Assembly (NCBI GenBank): GCA_964575845.1
Contig: CAZNSX010000005.1
Location: 1 to 64,000, forward strand
Source: CAZNSX01 sp964575845
GTDB taxonomy: Bacteria > UBA8248 > CAZNSX01
Reading direction: 5' to 3'
Length of the DNA: 64,000 nucleotides
The stretch's first letter is position 1, and each line of letters starts with the position of its first letter. Shown here one piece after another: positions 33,898-42,779 of this stretch. The translations under genes and the position numbers were made by a program. The notes under the pieces were generated by a model that saw only the letters and a program-made list of their open reading frames with translations, had not been told where the DNA came from and searched no databases.

Positions 33898-35853
33898 TTA
33901 TTGAGGGTGCGGGGGATGAGTAAGGGGCCAGCGAGGGGCATCCTCAACCACGGGCACGGCAAGGGCCAGGTACTTGCCCCCCTCCCGCATCATCCAGCCT
34001 TTCTCGATAAAGTTCTCCAACAGCCCGGCCACCAATGCTTCGAATTCGTCGGAGGTAAGCCCGGAACAAGCCTTGAGCCAGGCCTGGATGGTCCCTATGC
34101 TCTGGACCCCGTCGCAGAGCCTGTAGATGGATGAGGCTGAGGGATCGAGCAGAACCTCCTGGTGCGGCAGGCCCGGCCTCTCGTCCACGATCCGGACCCG
34201 CCCTCCCTCCAGGTTGCAGCGCAGGGAGTTGGGCTTATGGTTCTTCTCCCAACCTGAGATGACTTGGTCCATGACCCGGTACATTTCCAGGGAGATGAGG
34301 GACTGGCCCGTTGAAAATTCGAAAGCGTAGGCCAGGCGGCACAGGTCCTCTTCCGGTAGGTCAAATATCACTCTGTATATCGCACTGGGCCCGAGGATGC
34401 GTATGTCGTAGTCCTCAGGGTGGGTGAAATAGGGACTGAACCGCTCAAGCTGGATGAACTGGAAGGTTGCGGGCGGCTCCAGGTGGATGAGCAGTGGGAG
34501 TAGCCGTGCCATTTCTTGATAGTCCCTATCTTCCTCTCCAGGGATTCCGCAGAGCATGTTCCACAACGATTGGATTTTGAAAGTAGCCAACCATTTGAGG
34601 AGCTGGACGTTTTGGATGCCGGTTGTGCCCTTTCTCATGAGCCGCAGTATGTGTGTGCTGAAGCTCTCGACGCCAGGCTGCACGCACCTCACACCAGCTT
34701 CCTGGAGTGCGGCCACCTGCTCGCGCCTCAGGTTGCACTTCAGCTCGTAGAAGAAGGATAACCCCCGCTCCCGCCGTAGGCGAGCCAGCTTCGGGATCAA
34801 GCCCTCGAAGGCCTTGAAGTCGAGAATGTTGTCCACCGCTTCGAAGAAGCGGACCCCGTACCGGTCGGACTGGCGGGAGAGTTCCTCGACGATTTGCTCC
34901 TTCGCCTTCCTGCGGAAGGGCATTCCCAGGGGGTTTATCCCGCAGAAGGTGCATTGGTGTCTCTCACCCCACCAGCAGCCGCGGGAGCCCTCGAAAAGGA
35001 CTCTGGGCTGTATCTCATCCGCAAAAGATGTGGTCCCCAGCTGGATAAAGTAGTCCGTAAAATCAGGTATAGGGGTTGAGCCCCAATCGGCGAAGAGGCC
35101 ACGCGTGTCCTCTCCACCCCTCTTCTTCAGTCCGCCCCGGGCCAGAAGGCCCGGTATGGGAGGGGTCGGGGTCCCTTGGAGAAGCGAGGAGACAAGCTCA
35201 GTAATATGGCTTTCCGCCTCGCCCTGGTAGACGCAGTCCACCCAAGGGAAACACTCAAGAAGCGCCTCGCCCATCTCGTCCTCACAGTCGGCGCCCCCAA
35301 AGAGGGTGATGAGGTGGGGGTGTCGCTCCTTGAGGGCCCGGGAAATTGCCAGAGCGGGTGTGAGTTGAACGAGCGGGGTGGTGAAGCCGACGAGCTTGTA
35401 GCGGCTCCAAGGTACGCGCCTCAGACATTCATCCATGAAGGCGGGTACTTGGGCATTAACGAGTTTTATCCATTGCATGACCACGTCACTTACGTAGGGC
35501 TCGTTCTCCAGGCGCTCCAGAATGTCCCCTCGGTCGGTGGTGGGGTCAAGCGCCCCTCTGAAAATCCCCTCGGTGGCTCGCCCCCCCCTATACCAGGCTT
35601 CCCGGTATATCAGGGGATGGCAGAGCTCGGCGAACAGGAGGTTCAGATAAACGACGTCGGTGGGAATGCCCTCGCTGCGGAGGATACTCGCTATAATGCC
35701 CAGCTGTAGCGAGGGCGCCCCCACATCGGCGAAGGGGGCGTTGATTAGAGCCACCCGGGCTTGAGGGTCGGGTTGGAACTCGTAGGTTTTCACAAGTTCC
35801 CCTGGCGTCTTTGAACTTCTGGCGGACGGGTATTTTTTTGTATCAAATCCCAT
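33898..35853 (-). CDS. RiPP maturation radical SAM enzyme (rSAM_ocin_1-like, B12-type)
   Basis: The 651-residue protein matches the family of radical SAM C-methyltransferases that modify ribosomal peptides. An N-terminal B12-binding-like domain (about 33-240, starting ALINAPFADVGAPSLQLG) is followed by a radical SAM domain. Its cluster ligands are Cys293, Cys301 and Cys304, in the unusual C-x7-C-x2-C spacing GCWWGERHQCTFC typical of this family. Residues about 575-640 (DPSASSIYRLCDG onward) resemble a PqqD-like peptide-recognition domain. No leader-type precursor is visible nearby. ATG 35853 is preceded by AGAGG lying in a potential hairpin. Confidence 0.85.
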   Translation of the reverse strand: MGFDTKKYPSARSSKTPGELVKTYEFQPDPQARVALINAPFADVGAPSLQLGIIASILRSEGIPTDVVYLNLLFAELCHPLIYREAWYRGGRATEGIFRGALDPTTDRGDILERLENEPYVSDVVMQWIKLVNAQVPAFMDECLRRVPWSRYKLVGFTTPLVQLTPALAISRALKERHPHLITLFGGADCEDEMGEALLECFPWVDCVYQGEAESHITELVSSLLQGTPTPPIPGLLARGGLKKRGGEDTRGLFADWGSTPIPDFTDYFIQLGTTSFADEIQPRVLFEGSRGCWWGERHQCTFCGINPLGMPFRRKAKEQIVEELSRQSDRYGVRFFEAVDNILDFKAFEGLIPKLARLRRERGLSFFYELKCNLRREQVAALQEAGVRCVQPGVESFSTHILRLMRKGTTGIQNVQLLKWLATFKIQSLWNMLCGIPGEEDRDYQEMARLLPLLIHLEPPATFQFIQLERFSPYFTHPEDYDIRILGPSAIYRVIFDLPEEDLCRLAYAFEFSTGQSLISLEMYRVMDQVISGWEKNHKPNSLRCNLEGGRVRIVDERPGLPHQEVLLDPSASSIYRLCDGVQSIGTIQAWLKACSGLTSDEFEALVAGLLENFIEKGWMMREGGKYLALAVPVVEDAPRWPLTHPPHPQ

Positions 35854-35861
35854 AAGGCGGG

Positions 35862-35883
35862 TAAACCTCTTTGTGAGGGTTTA
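35862..35883 (-). promoter_or_regulatory. Inverted repeat overlapping the radical SAM ribosome site
   Basis: TAAACC (35862-35867) and GGTTTA (35878-35883) are perfect arms around ten bases. On the minus-strand mRNA the 3' arm contains the only Shine-Dalgarno-like AGAGG of the radical SAM gene, so folding could hide it. Translational control is inference. Confidence 0.35.
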
Positions 35884-35906
35884 GCCACCGGTAGCTCTCA
35901 ACCGGC

Positions 35907-35920
35907 TTCATGGCCATGAA
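35907..35920. promoter_or_regulatory. 14-bp perfect palindrome in divergent promoter region
   Basis: TTCATGGCCATGAA is a perfect palindrome in the 220-base gap between the minus-strand radical SAM gene and the plus-strand exported protein. It could be an operator shared by both. A TATAAT at 35969-35974 on the plus strand is a possible -10 for the exported protein, without a good -35. Confidence 0.4.
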
Positions 35921-36074
35921 AGAGCGTTGCGGCTGATTACTAAAAGGGTATTAACTCCAAAGCTTATTTATAATATGCTGTAAGCTAGATTCTCATGAAA
36001 AAGTGGGGGCGTTGCTCACTAGCGCGGAGATTTTCAGTGCGGGATTGACCACTTCTATTGGGAGGAATCAAGGC

Positions 36075-36632
36075 ATGAAGAAAAAAAAGATCGCTAAGGT
36101 ATTGGCTCACACCCTTGTGGCCACGGTATATACCGTGCCCTATACGGGAGTGGCACTCGGAGAGATGAAGCCCGAAGGTCCGGGCGCTCCCAAGACCCAA
36201 GAGGTCTCTCAGGCCATCTCGCAGGAGGTCATTCAGTTGTTGCAGGAAAAGGAGAAGCCTGGGATGCACCGCTTCAATATCGCCGGCCGGCCGGGCGTGC
36301 ATTTCAGGATTTACTACAGCCCGACGGGTGAAGAGGGAAGCTACAAGCCCCTGCCTGGGGGAGAAGGGGTCATCGGGGATAATGGAATGGCATCCCTCTC
36401 TCTCTCGCTGAAAGAGCTCGGCGAGGAAAATCTCTACCTTAAGGTCTTCACCTCGGACTCGGCTGATTTCAAGGGTCAAGTCCGTGTCAACGCCTCCCCC
36501 CTCGCGCTCATGTCGGAAGAACCCGAAATGAAGCTGCGCGGGTTTTTCGACCGCCGGTATCGCGTCAGGACTCCCACCGCTGTGGCCGCAGTGCGGGGAG
36601 CTCTGCCGGAAAGAAAAATCGAGAAACGCTGA
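36075..36632 (+). CDS. Small exported protein with C-terminal FecR-like motif
   Basis: The start ATG 36075 follows GGGAGGA. The Lys-rich N-terminus MKKKKIAK and the hydrophobic stretch to about residue 28 look like a signal peptide. The middle (about 60-150) reads as a beta-rich domain with FRIYYSPTGEEG and LYLKVFTSDSADF. The end, YRVRTPTAVAAVRG, matches the motif that opens FecR domains (VRTPTAVAxVRGTEF), but the protein stops 10 residues later, so the FecR domain is missing. It may be a truncated FecR-type protein or one that uses only this strand. It is divergent from the RiPP-type enzyme, but it has no recognised RiPP leader. Confidence 0.6.
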   Translation: MKKKKIAKVLAHTLVATVYTVPYTGVALGEMKPEGPGAPKTQEVSQAISQEVIQLLQEKEKPGMHRFNIAGRPGVHFRIYYSPTGEEGSYKPLPGGEGVIGDNGMASLSLSLKELGEENLYLKVFTSDSADFKGQVRVNASPLALMSEEPEMKLRGFFDRRYRVRTPTAVAAVRGALPERKIEKR

Positions 36633-36699
36633 GAAACTCTATTGGCCTGGGATAGACATCCCTCTTTCCCATGGCCATTAACCGGGAAGGAGTGCCGCC

Positions 36700-38247
36700 A
36701 TGGCTGAAAATGCCCGCGGCTCAAGGGGACGGGCGAGGACGGCGTGCCAGAGCATTCCCATTGTTGGAGCGCGCCCGGGCGGACACAAGGAACGCAATGG
36801 TAATCCGTCCTCCCTCTCCCGTGATGGGGCTCGCCGCCCCTTTCAGGGCCGGGCCGAAATCACACTTATCAACATGAACCTCCTCTACATCAACATGAGT
36901 GGCCGGATCGACTCCGAGATTCACCCGCCCCTAGGCCTGCTCTACCTCACCTCAGTCCTGGAAGGGGCGGGCTATGCGGTGGACCTCATCGACCACCAGA
37001 CGTTTCACATCGAGAGGCCAGGGGAGGACCCCTTCGACCTCGACGCCGTGGTCCGCTCGTTTGGGGAGGTCGCCGACATCATCGGGCTTGGCTGCATGGC
37101 CAACCTGCTCCCCTTCACCCTGCTCGTGGCGGGGCGCCTGAAGGCCCTCTATCCCGAGAAGACCATCCTTCTGGGAGGGGTCGGGCCCTTCGGGGTGGAA
37201 GAGCTCATCCTCGAGCGCTTCCCCTGGGTTGACGTTGTGGTACGGGGCGAGGCGGAGGCCACGGTCCTGCGGCTCATCGAGGCCCTGCCCGACCGGAAGA
37301 GGCTCGCCGCCGTGCCGGGCATAAGCTATCGCACTAACGGAACCATTTCCCACACGCCGGACCCGGCACGCATCCGGGAGCTCGACAACATCCCCTTTCC
37401 GGCCTACCACAGGCTCGAGATATCCCATTACGATGCCTTCGGCGTCATCAGTGCCCGTGGGTGCCCCTACGGCTGCCGGTTCTGCAGCGTGGCCCCCATC
37501 TGGAGCCACCGCCCCTCCTACCGAAGCCATGAGAGCGTGCTCGAAGAGATCCGTCTTCTGCACGAGAATTACGGGGTCGAGCATATTCTTTTCCAGGATG
37601 AGTTCTTCTACTCGGGGGAGGCCAAGATTCTGGATTTTTGCGACCGGCTTAAGGCCTCGGGCTTGCCGGTCACATGGAAGTGCTTCGGCCGGGTCAACCT
37701 CGTGACCGAGCGGGCCATGCGGCGCATGGCCGAAGCCGGGTGCGTTCAGCTCAGGTTCGGCGTTGAGTCAGCCTCTGACCGGGTTCTCGCCAAGGTCATC
37801 AAGGGTTTCCAGTTTAAGGATGCTCTCCGCGTGGTGACGCAGGCGGTGGAGATATTTCCATCAGTGGAGACCTTCTTCCTGTGGGGACTCCCCTTCGAGG
37901 AGATGGAAGATTTCTACCAGACAGCGATCCAGATGGCCCGGTTCCAGCAGATGGGGGTCACGGTGCTCCCCTCGCTGCTTTCCCTGTTGCCCCAGACGGC
38001 CATCTACGATGATGTCCGGGCCGGTCGTTACGAGGGGGAGCTCACACTTGTGCCCGAACTCGTCCCCATTTACACGGTGACGGGCCACGAGGTCTTGGGC
38101 TCCACGAATACCGTTCCCGAGCGGTATCGGGGCTACTACGACTTCATCGGGGCTCACCCGGAAGTGTTCCCAGGGTTTTTCCTCTTCAACTATGAGACCA
38201 ATGTGCTCCCCAAGTACGAGGTCTTGAAGCAGATGGAGCTGATGTGA
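36700..38247 (+). CDS. B12-binding radical SAM protein
   Basis: A cobalamin-binding domain (about residues 60-200, MNLLYINMSG, then PPLGLLYLTSVLEGAGYAVDLIDH) precedes a radical SAM domain with Cys255, Cys259 and Cys262 in RGCPYGCRFCSV. A conserved ESA segment (FGVESASDRVL) follows. Such enzymes often methylate unactivated carbon or act in lipid and natural-product pathways; the substrate here is unknown. ATG 36700 has a good AAGGAG site, giving a 58-residue Arg/Gly-rich extension before the first domain; ATG 36874 has no ribosome site. It overlaps the epimerase gene by four bases. Confidence 0.85.
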   Translation: MAENARGSRGRARTACQSIPIVGARPGGHKERNGNPSSLSRDGARRPFQGRAEITLINMNLLYINMSGRIDSEIHPPLGLLYLTSVLEGAGYAVDLIDHQTFHIERPGEDPFDLDAVVRSFGEVADIIGLGCMANLLPFTLLVAGRLKALYPEKTILLGGVGPFGVEELILERFPWVDVVVRGEAEATVLRLIEALPDRKRLAAVPGISYRTNGTISHTPDPARIRELDNIPFPAYHRLEISHYDAFGVISARGCPYGCRFCSVAPIWSHRPSYRSHESVLEEIRLLHENYGVEHILFQDEFFYSGEAKILDFCDRLKASGLPVTWKCFGRVNLVTERAMRRMAEAGCVQLRFGVESASDRVLAKVIKGFQFKDALRVVTQAVEIFPSVETFFLWGLPFEEMEDFYQTAIQMARFQQMGVTVLPSLLSLLPQTAIYDDVRAGRYEGELTLVPELVPIYTVTGHEVLGSTNTVPERYRGYYDFIGAHPEVFPGFFLFNYETNVLPKYEVLKQMELM

Positions 38248-39266
38248 GCGGGTCAGCGAAAGGGCGACGGGTGGTGGTGCTCGGTGGGAGCTGGTTCATC
38301 GGCCGAGCCATCGTGGAGGCTCTGCTTCGCCGGGGGTTTGCCGTGACCACGGTGAACCGCGGGCTCTCACCCGTCCAGTACTCGGGGCCGGTGGAGCGGG
38401 TCAAGGCCGACAGGATGCAGCCGGAGCGCTTTTCCGAGGCGTTGCGGGGGATTGAGGCGTCCTACCTGGTGGACGTTACGGCCTACCGTGCGGTGGACAC
38501 CCTGGCCGTGCTCAAGGCCTTCCGGGGAAGGCTCGCCCGGGCCGTCCACATCAGCACCCTGAGCGTCTACCGGCGGCCCTTTCCATGCCCGATACCCGAG
38601 GAGTGGCCGCTCGAGGCTGACCCCGCCAGAGGCTACGGATTCCATAAAGCCGAATGCGAGCGCCTGCTTGGGGCGGAGCCCGCTTCCCGTTTCCCCTGTT
38701 CCATCCTAAGGTTGCCCGCGGTCTATGGGCCGGGCGACCGCATCTCAAGGGAGCACTTCTTCGCCCGGCGAATTTTGGCGGGAAGACCCATTCTTCTGCC
38801 CGAGGGCGGTCGCTTCCTTTGCCAGAACATCTTCGTCGAGGATGTCGCCGAAGCCTGCTGCCGGTTGCTTGTGAGCCCTCACGCGGTCGGCCGCGCCTAC
38901 AATGTGGGCGCCTCTCCTTTCACCCTCAAGGCGTACGTGCAACTCGCGGGCGAACTGCTTAAGCGGTCTCCGCTTACAGTGCGGGTGGGAATGGACTTCT
39001 TGGAGCAAGGCGGCATTGACCCGACCGGCATCCCGTATGTTTTCGAGGGGGACCTGGTTCTCAAGACGGCCCGGCTGGAGGACGAGCTGGGTTTTCGGCC
39101 TTCGGTGACGCTCGAGGAGGGCCTCGCGAGAACCTTCGAGTGGTTGGCCACAGGGCCGGCGATCGAAGATCACCACTGGGAGCTCCCTTTCGGGGCAGAA
39201 GACCGCCTACTCCGGGCCGCTAACGGGGGCCAGCGGAAACCCCCCGGGGCGGCTCAAGCCGGGTGA
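38244..39266 (+). CDS. NAD-dependent epimerase/dehydratase (extended SDR)
   Basis: The 340-residue protein has the Rossmann start VVVLGGSWFIGRAIVEALLRRG (a G-x2-x-FIG variant of GxxGxxG), an HISTLSVY segment for the catalytic Ser, and YGFHKAECE giving the Y-x3-K pair. PAVYGPGDR and NIFVEDVAEA are typical of nucleotide-sugar epimerases and isoflavone-reductase-like SDRs. It starts at GTG 38244, coupled to the radical SAM gene, so the two probably act on one product. The specific substrate cannot be told. Confidence 0.85.
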   Translation: MSGSAKGRRVVVLGGSWFIGRAIVEALLRRGFAVTTVNRGLSPVQYSGPVERVKADRMQPERFSEALRGIEASYLVDVTAYRAVDTLAVLKAFRGRLARAVHISTLSVYRRPFPCPIPEEWPLEADPARGYGFHKAECERLLGAEPASRFPCSILRLPAVYGPGDRISREHFFARRILAGRPILLPEGGRFLCQNIFVEDVAEACCRLLVSPHAVGRAYNVGASPFTLKAYVQLAGELLKRSPLTVRVGMDFLEQGGIDPTGIPYVFEGDLVLKTARLEDELGFRPSVTLEEGLARTFEWLATGPAIEDHHWELPFGAEDRLLRAANGGQRKPPGAAQAG

Positions 39267-39275
39267 AGGCCGGCC

Positions 39276-42200
39276 TCATGGGCCCCTTACCAGGATGAAG
39301 GGCGCCCAGAAAAATGGGTGGGCATAGGAGAACTCCTTCCGTCCTCGCTTCAACTTCTGCCTGGTTTTAAGCACCTGGAGCTTGCTCTCCCGGAGCGCAA
39401 GGGCTCTCGCCCCGGGCGCTTCCCGCATCCGGCGGTAGAGTCCCGTGATCAACTGGGCGGTGGACCGGTCGTATACGCTCCACAGGCTGACGACCAGGGA
39501 AGACGCGCCCGCGTAAAGAAAAGCCCGGCTAAGCCCCACCAGTCCCTCTCCCTCCCGGATCTTCCCCAGCCCCACCTCACAGGCACTGAGCGTCACGAGC
39601 TCCGCCCTCAACCTCATATTAAAAATCTCGTGCGTTTCCAAGAGCTCGAACTCTCCTCCTTTGGCTTTCGGAGCAAACACGAGCGCGGAATACATGGGAT
39701 GCCGCTCGTCGAAGATCCCGTGGGTGGAGAGCAAGACCATAGGATATCCGGGGCCCTCGCTGAGGAAGCGGCCCTTGGTTGCGTCCCCGCGCAGGTAGAT
39801 TTTGGCCCGCCTTCCGTAGAGCTCAGCCACCTCTTTGACCTCCTGTTCCGCGTAGGGGAGGGGGGGCAGCACTACGCTCTCGCCGCCTCGCATCCGGATT
39901 GAGCCCTTCACCTGGAGGGGCTCCACCGCCCTCGTGCTGCCATGGCCCCGCTGAGAACCTCCCTCAGCGTCAGCTTTCCTCACCTGAGAAGGCTCCACGC
40001 CCGTGGGGTTGCCGAAGGCGAGCAGGGTTTCTTGGGGCCGGGAGTCGCTCCTGTCTCGCCGCAAACGCGGGTCGAGGACGCTCGCTGATGGGGCGTAACT
40101 GATAGGCGGATACACCTCGATCACGTAGCGGGCCGTCTCGAAACGGCCGAGGACCACGCCCTCGGGCTCCGGCCGGAAGTCGAGGTCGGTCACCAGAAGT
40201 TCGAACGGCAGGTAGAATAAGGGACCATGGGGCACGAGGAGGATTGCCGACGCAGTACGGACGTAAGGCTCGGCGGGTTTGAGAAGAATGCTATAGAGAT
40301 CGTGAGCCAGGGCCAGGTCAAAGCCCCGCAACGTCCCGAAGCTTTGGGTCAGCTTGACCTGCTCGAAGGGCAGTCGAAGGGCTTCCACCTTCTCTGCGAG
40401 CTCCCGTTTGCCGATGGGAAGGGTGAGGATGGTTTCAAGCCTTTCTTTTCCCACGACAAAGAGGTAGGTCTCTCGCTCACCGACAAAATACTCCAGCAGC
40501 ACCTCCCTCCGCCCCAACACCTGCTTCTGGATTTCTGCCAGGGTGAGCGGCTGGGGATGTTTGAGGCGGGCGTAGGCCGGATAGCGGCTCTCGAGCTCCC
40601 GGAGAAAGTCGTTATATTTAAGTTCAAGGATCTCAAGGCGGCCACGCAGGAGAGCGATGCGTTCGGTGCTGCGCTGGCCCAGGAGTTCGCGGGCGACCGC
40701 GTAGTACTGAGCCCGCAAATCCCGCTCGCGCTTAAGGGTGGTCTCGTCCACCCCCGCCCGAATCTTGCCGCTTACCTCCTGGAGCAGGTCCAGCGCGGCC
40801 CGGGCCCTGGCACGCTCTGAGAGGTGCAGGGCCAGAGCGCCGTCCTCAAGCCTGGACTCTCGACGGTAGAGCTTCAAGAGCAGGGAGATGAGGGCCTCGT
40901 AGGGGTCCAGCCGGCGCTCGAAGAAGACGAGCTTGTGTTCCTCGGAGGTGAGTTTTCGCCGCATGGCCTCGAGCGTCTCGATGGAGGCGAGATACGCGTG
41001 CCGGGCGCGAACGAGGTCCCCCTTTCGCTCATATATTGTCCCCCGGCTCAACTGGATGGCCGCGATGAACTCAGTAGCCCGAAGTCGCTTGAAGAGCTCG
41101 AGCGAGCGCGCATAGTTTGCCAACGCCTCATCGAGCCTCCCCCTGGCCTCATGGAACTCGTGCGCGATGAACCTGTAAGCATGAGCCATGGAATCCAGGT
41201 CGCCCGTGGCCTTCCAGATATCGAGTGCCCGCTCGAAAGATGCCAAACCTTCAGCCTCCTGGCCCAAGCGGGCCTGGGTCAGACCCATGTGATGAAAAGC
41301 CAGCCCTTCCCACTCTTTCTGTTTCGTCCCCCGGGCCACATGGAGAGCCTGCTTGGCCCAGGTCATCGAGCGGCGATACTCATGGAGCGCCTCCTCGCCG
41401 GCCAGGATGTTACCGAGCTCTCGATGCATGAAAGAGAGCGTCCGCAGAATGTATCCCTGGCGCCAGCGGTCCTCTACCTGACGGGCCGCCTGGAGGGCCT
41501 CCTCCTCGTGACGCAACCCCTCGCGGTAGAGTCTTACGGCCCGCTCGTGATCCCCACGGAGGGCGGCGAGCTCAGCCAGCTTTCCCTCGGAGTAGCCGAG
41601 GTGGTTGAGCGCGCGAGCCCTGGCACGGGCCCGCACATCATCCTGAGCTATCCGGCCAGCGCTCACGAGCGCACGGCGGTGGGTCGCGATGGCTTTCGCG
41701 TAATCCCCCAAGCGCCTGTAAAAGTAGCCCACGTAATCGTGGTACTCGGCCATGTAGATCGGGTCATGCCCCTCCTCGGCATACCGAAGCGCCTGAGCGT
41801 ACACTTCATAAGCGCTTTCGAAGTCACCGACGGCCACGTGAACGTCACCGAGCTGGCGGAGGGCCCTTCCTGCTTCCCGCCAGTCCTCGGGGAGTCGGAA
41901 TTGGCTGAGTCCTTTGCGATACAGTTCTATCGCCCGGGAGTAGTTCCTCCGCTGCTCTTCCACATCCCCGAAGTCGACGAGAGCGCTGCCCCGGCCCACG
42001 CGGTCGCGGCTTCGCTTGGCCAATGCCAGAGCCCTCTGATGCCATATGATTGCCTCAGCATAGCGGGCCAGCTTCCGCTCCGCCTGGCCCATGAAATGGA
42101 GGACCCGCCCCTGGCCGGCCTCGTCACGGAGCTTTGCGTAGAGGGCAACGGCCGCTTTCCCGTGTGCCACCGCCTCCTCGAAGCGCCCCTGGTGGAAGGC

Positions 42201-42662
42201 GGTGCGAGTAGCCCTTGAGAGGGCCTCCGCCTCCGCCTTGAGAGCGCGCTCCGGCGCAGACCACGAGGCGTGTCGCTCTACTTGCCTGAGGGGGAATTGG
42301 TCATTCGAGATCTCCCTCGCAAGCTCGGCGATCCTCCTTGCGAGGGAGAGGGCTTTCTGTGCCTCCCGAGCCTCCTTGTCGGGGTCTAGCTGGAGAAACT
42401 GCTCGAGCAGCTCATCGATGGATGGCCGCAGCAGGTCGCGGTGAGCCGATGCCAGCTCTCGCATCAGCCGGGAGTCGCCTGCTTCGAAGGTAAGGGTGAA
42501 CTGTGCCCGGAATTCCTCCGGCGATAAGCTTAAGCCCCCCTTGTCGTCCGCCCAGCCTGGAAGCGCGGGCGCCAGAACCATGCCCAGAAAGATGGCCACC
42601 CGGAAAATATTGCTCGTCAACCTAAGGGCTCTCGAATATGTGGAGCGAAGATTCACACTCAT
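39276..42662 (-). CDS. Exported TPR-CHAT caspase-like protease
   Basis: A signal peptide (about residues 15-40, cut after PGWA) precedes about 12 TPR-type repeats (A-x-A-L-Y/F-E-A patterns, about 120-620), a helical linker with a coiled coil, and a C-terminal CHAT domain from about residue 760. The predicted catalytic dyad is intact: His981 in LSTHGIF and Cys1028 in LSACEVGLG. CHAT proteins are caspase/separase relatives activated through their TPRs. Export suggests a periplasmic or surface role. ATG 42662 has an AAGG site; GTG 42671 is also in frame. It faces the epimerase gene with only nine bases between. Confidence 0.88.
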   Translation of the reverse strand: MSVNLRSTYSRALRLTSNIFRVAIFLGMVLAPALPGWADDKGGLSLSPEEFRAQFTLTFEAGDSRLMRELASAHRDLLRPSIDELLEQFLQLDPDKEAREAQKALSLARRIAELAREISNDQFPLRQVERHASWSAPERALKAEAEALSRATRTAFHQGRFEEAVAHGKAAVALYAKLRDEAGQGRVLHFMGQAERKLARYAEAIIWHQRALALAKRSRDRVGRGSALVDFGDVEEQRRNYSRAIELYRKGLSQFRLPEDWREAGRALRQLGDVHVAVGDFESAYEVYAQALRYAEEGHDPIYMAEYHDYVGYFYRRLGDYAKAIATHRRALVSAGRIAQDDVRARARARALNHLGYSEGKLAELAALRGDHERAVRLYREGLRHEEEALQAARQVEDRWRQGYILRTLSFMHRELGNILAGEEALHEYRRSMTWAKQALHVARGTKQKEWEGLAFHHMGLTQARLGQEAEGLASFERALDIWKATGDLDSMAHAYRFIAHEFHEARGRLDEALANYARSLELFKRLRATEFIAAIQLSRGTIYERKGDLVRARHAYLASIETLEAMRRKLTSEEHKLVFFERRLDPYEALISLLLKLYRRESRLEDGALALHLSERARARAALDLLQEVSGKIRAGVDETTLKRERDLRAQYYAVARELLGQRSTERIALLRGRLEILELKYNDFLRELESRYPAYARLKHPQPLTLAEIQKQVLGRREVLLEYFVGERETYLFVVGKERLETILTLPIGKRELAEKVEALRLPFEQVKLTQSFGTLRGFDLALAHDLYSILLKPAEPYVRTASAILLVPHGPLFYLPFELLVTDLDFRPEPEGVVLGRFETARYVIEVYPPISYAPSASVLDPRLRRDRSDSRPQETLLAFGNPTGVEPSQVRKADAEGGSQRGHGSTRAVEPLQVKGSIRMRGGESVVLPPLPYAEQEVKEVAELYGRRAKIYLRGDATKGRFLSEGPGYPMVLLSTHGIFDERHPMYSALVFAPKAKGGEFELLETHEIFNMRLRAELVTLSACEVGLGKIREGEGLVGLSRAFLYAGASSLVVSLWSVYDRSTAQLITGLYRRMREAPGARALALRESKLQVLKTRQKLKRGRKEFSYAHPFFWAPFILVRGP

Positions 42663-42779
42663 GAGCAGCACCTTTCCCTTCGGGGACCCCTCAGTTCTTC
42701 CTGTGGTCGGACGATAACTCCGAATGATATCAAAGCCTGGAAATAAGAAGAAATCGCTGCTTGATATAATTTTATCGTG

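Noticed and set aside
35995..36048. 17-codon basic frame as a RiPP core peptide
   Set aside because: It has no ribosome site, no leader and no repeat of core residues.
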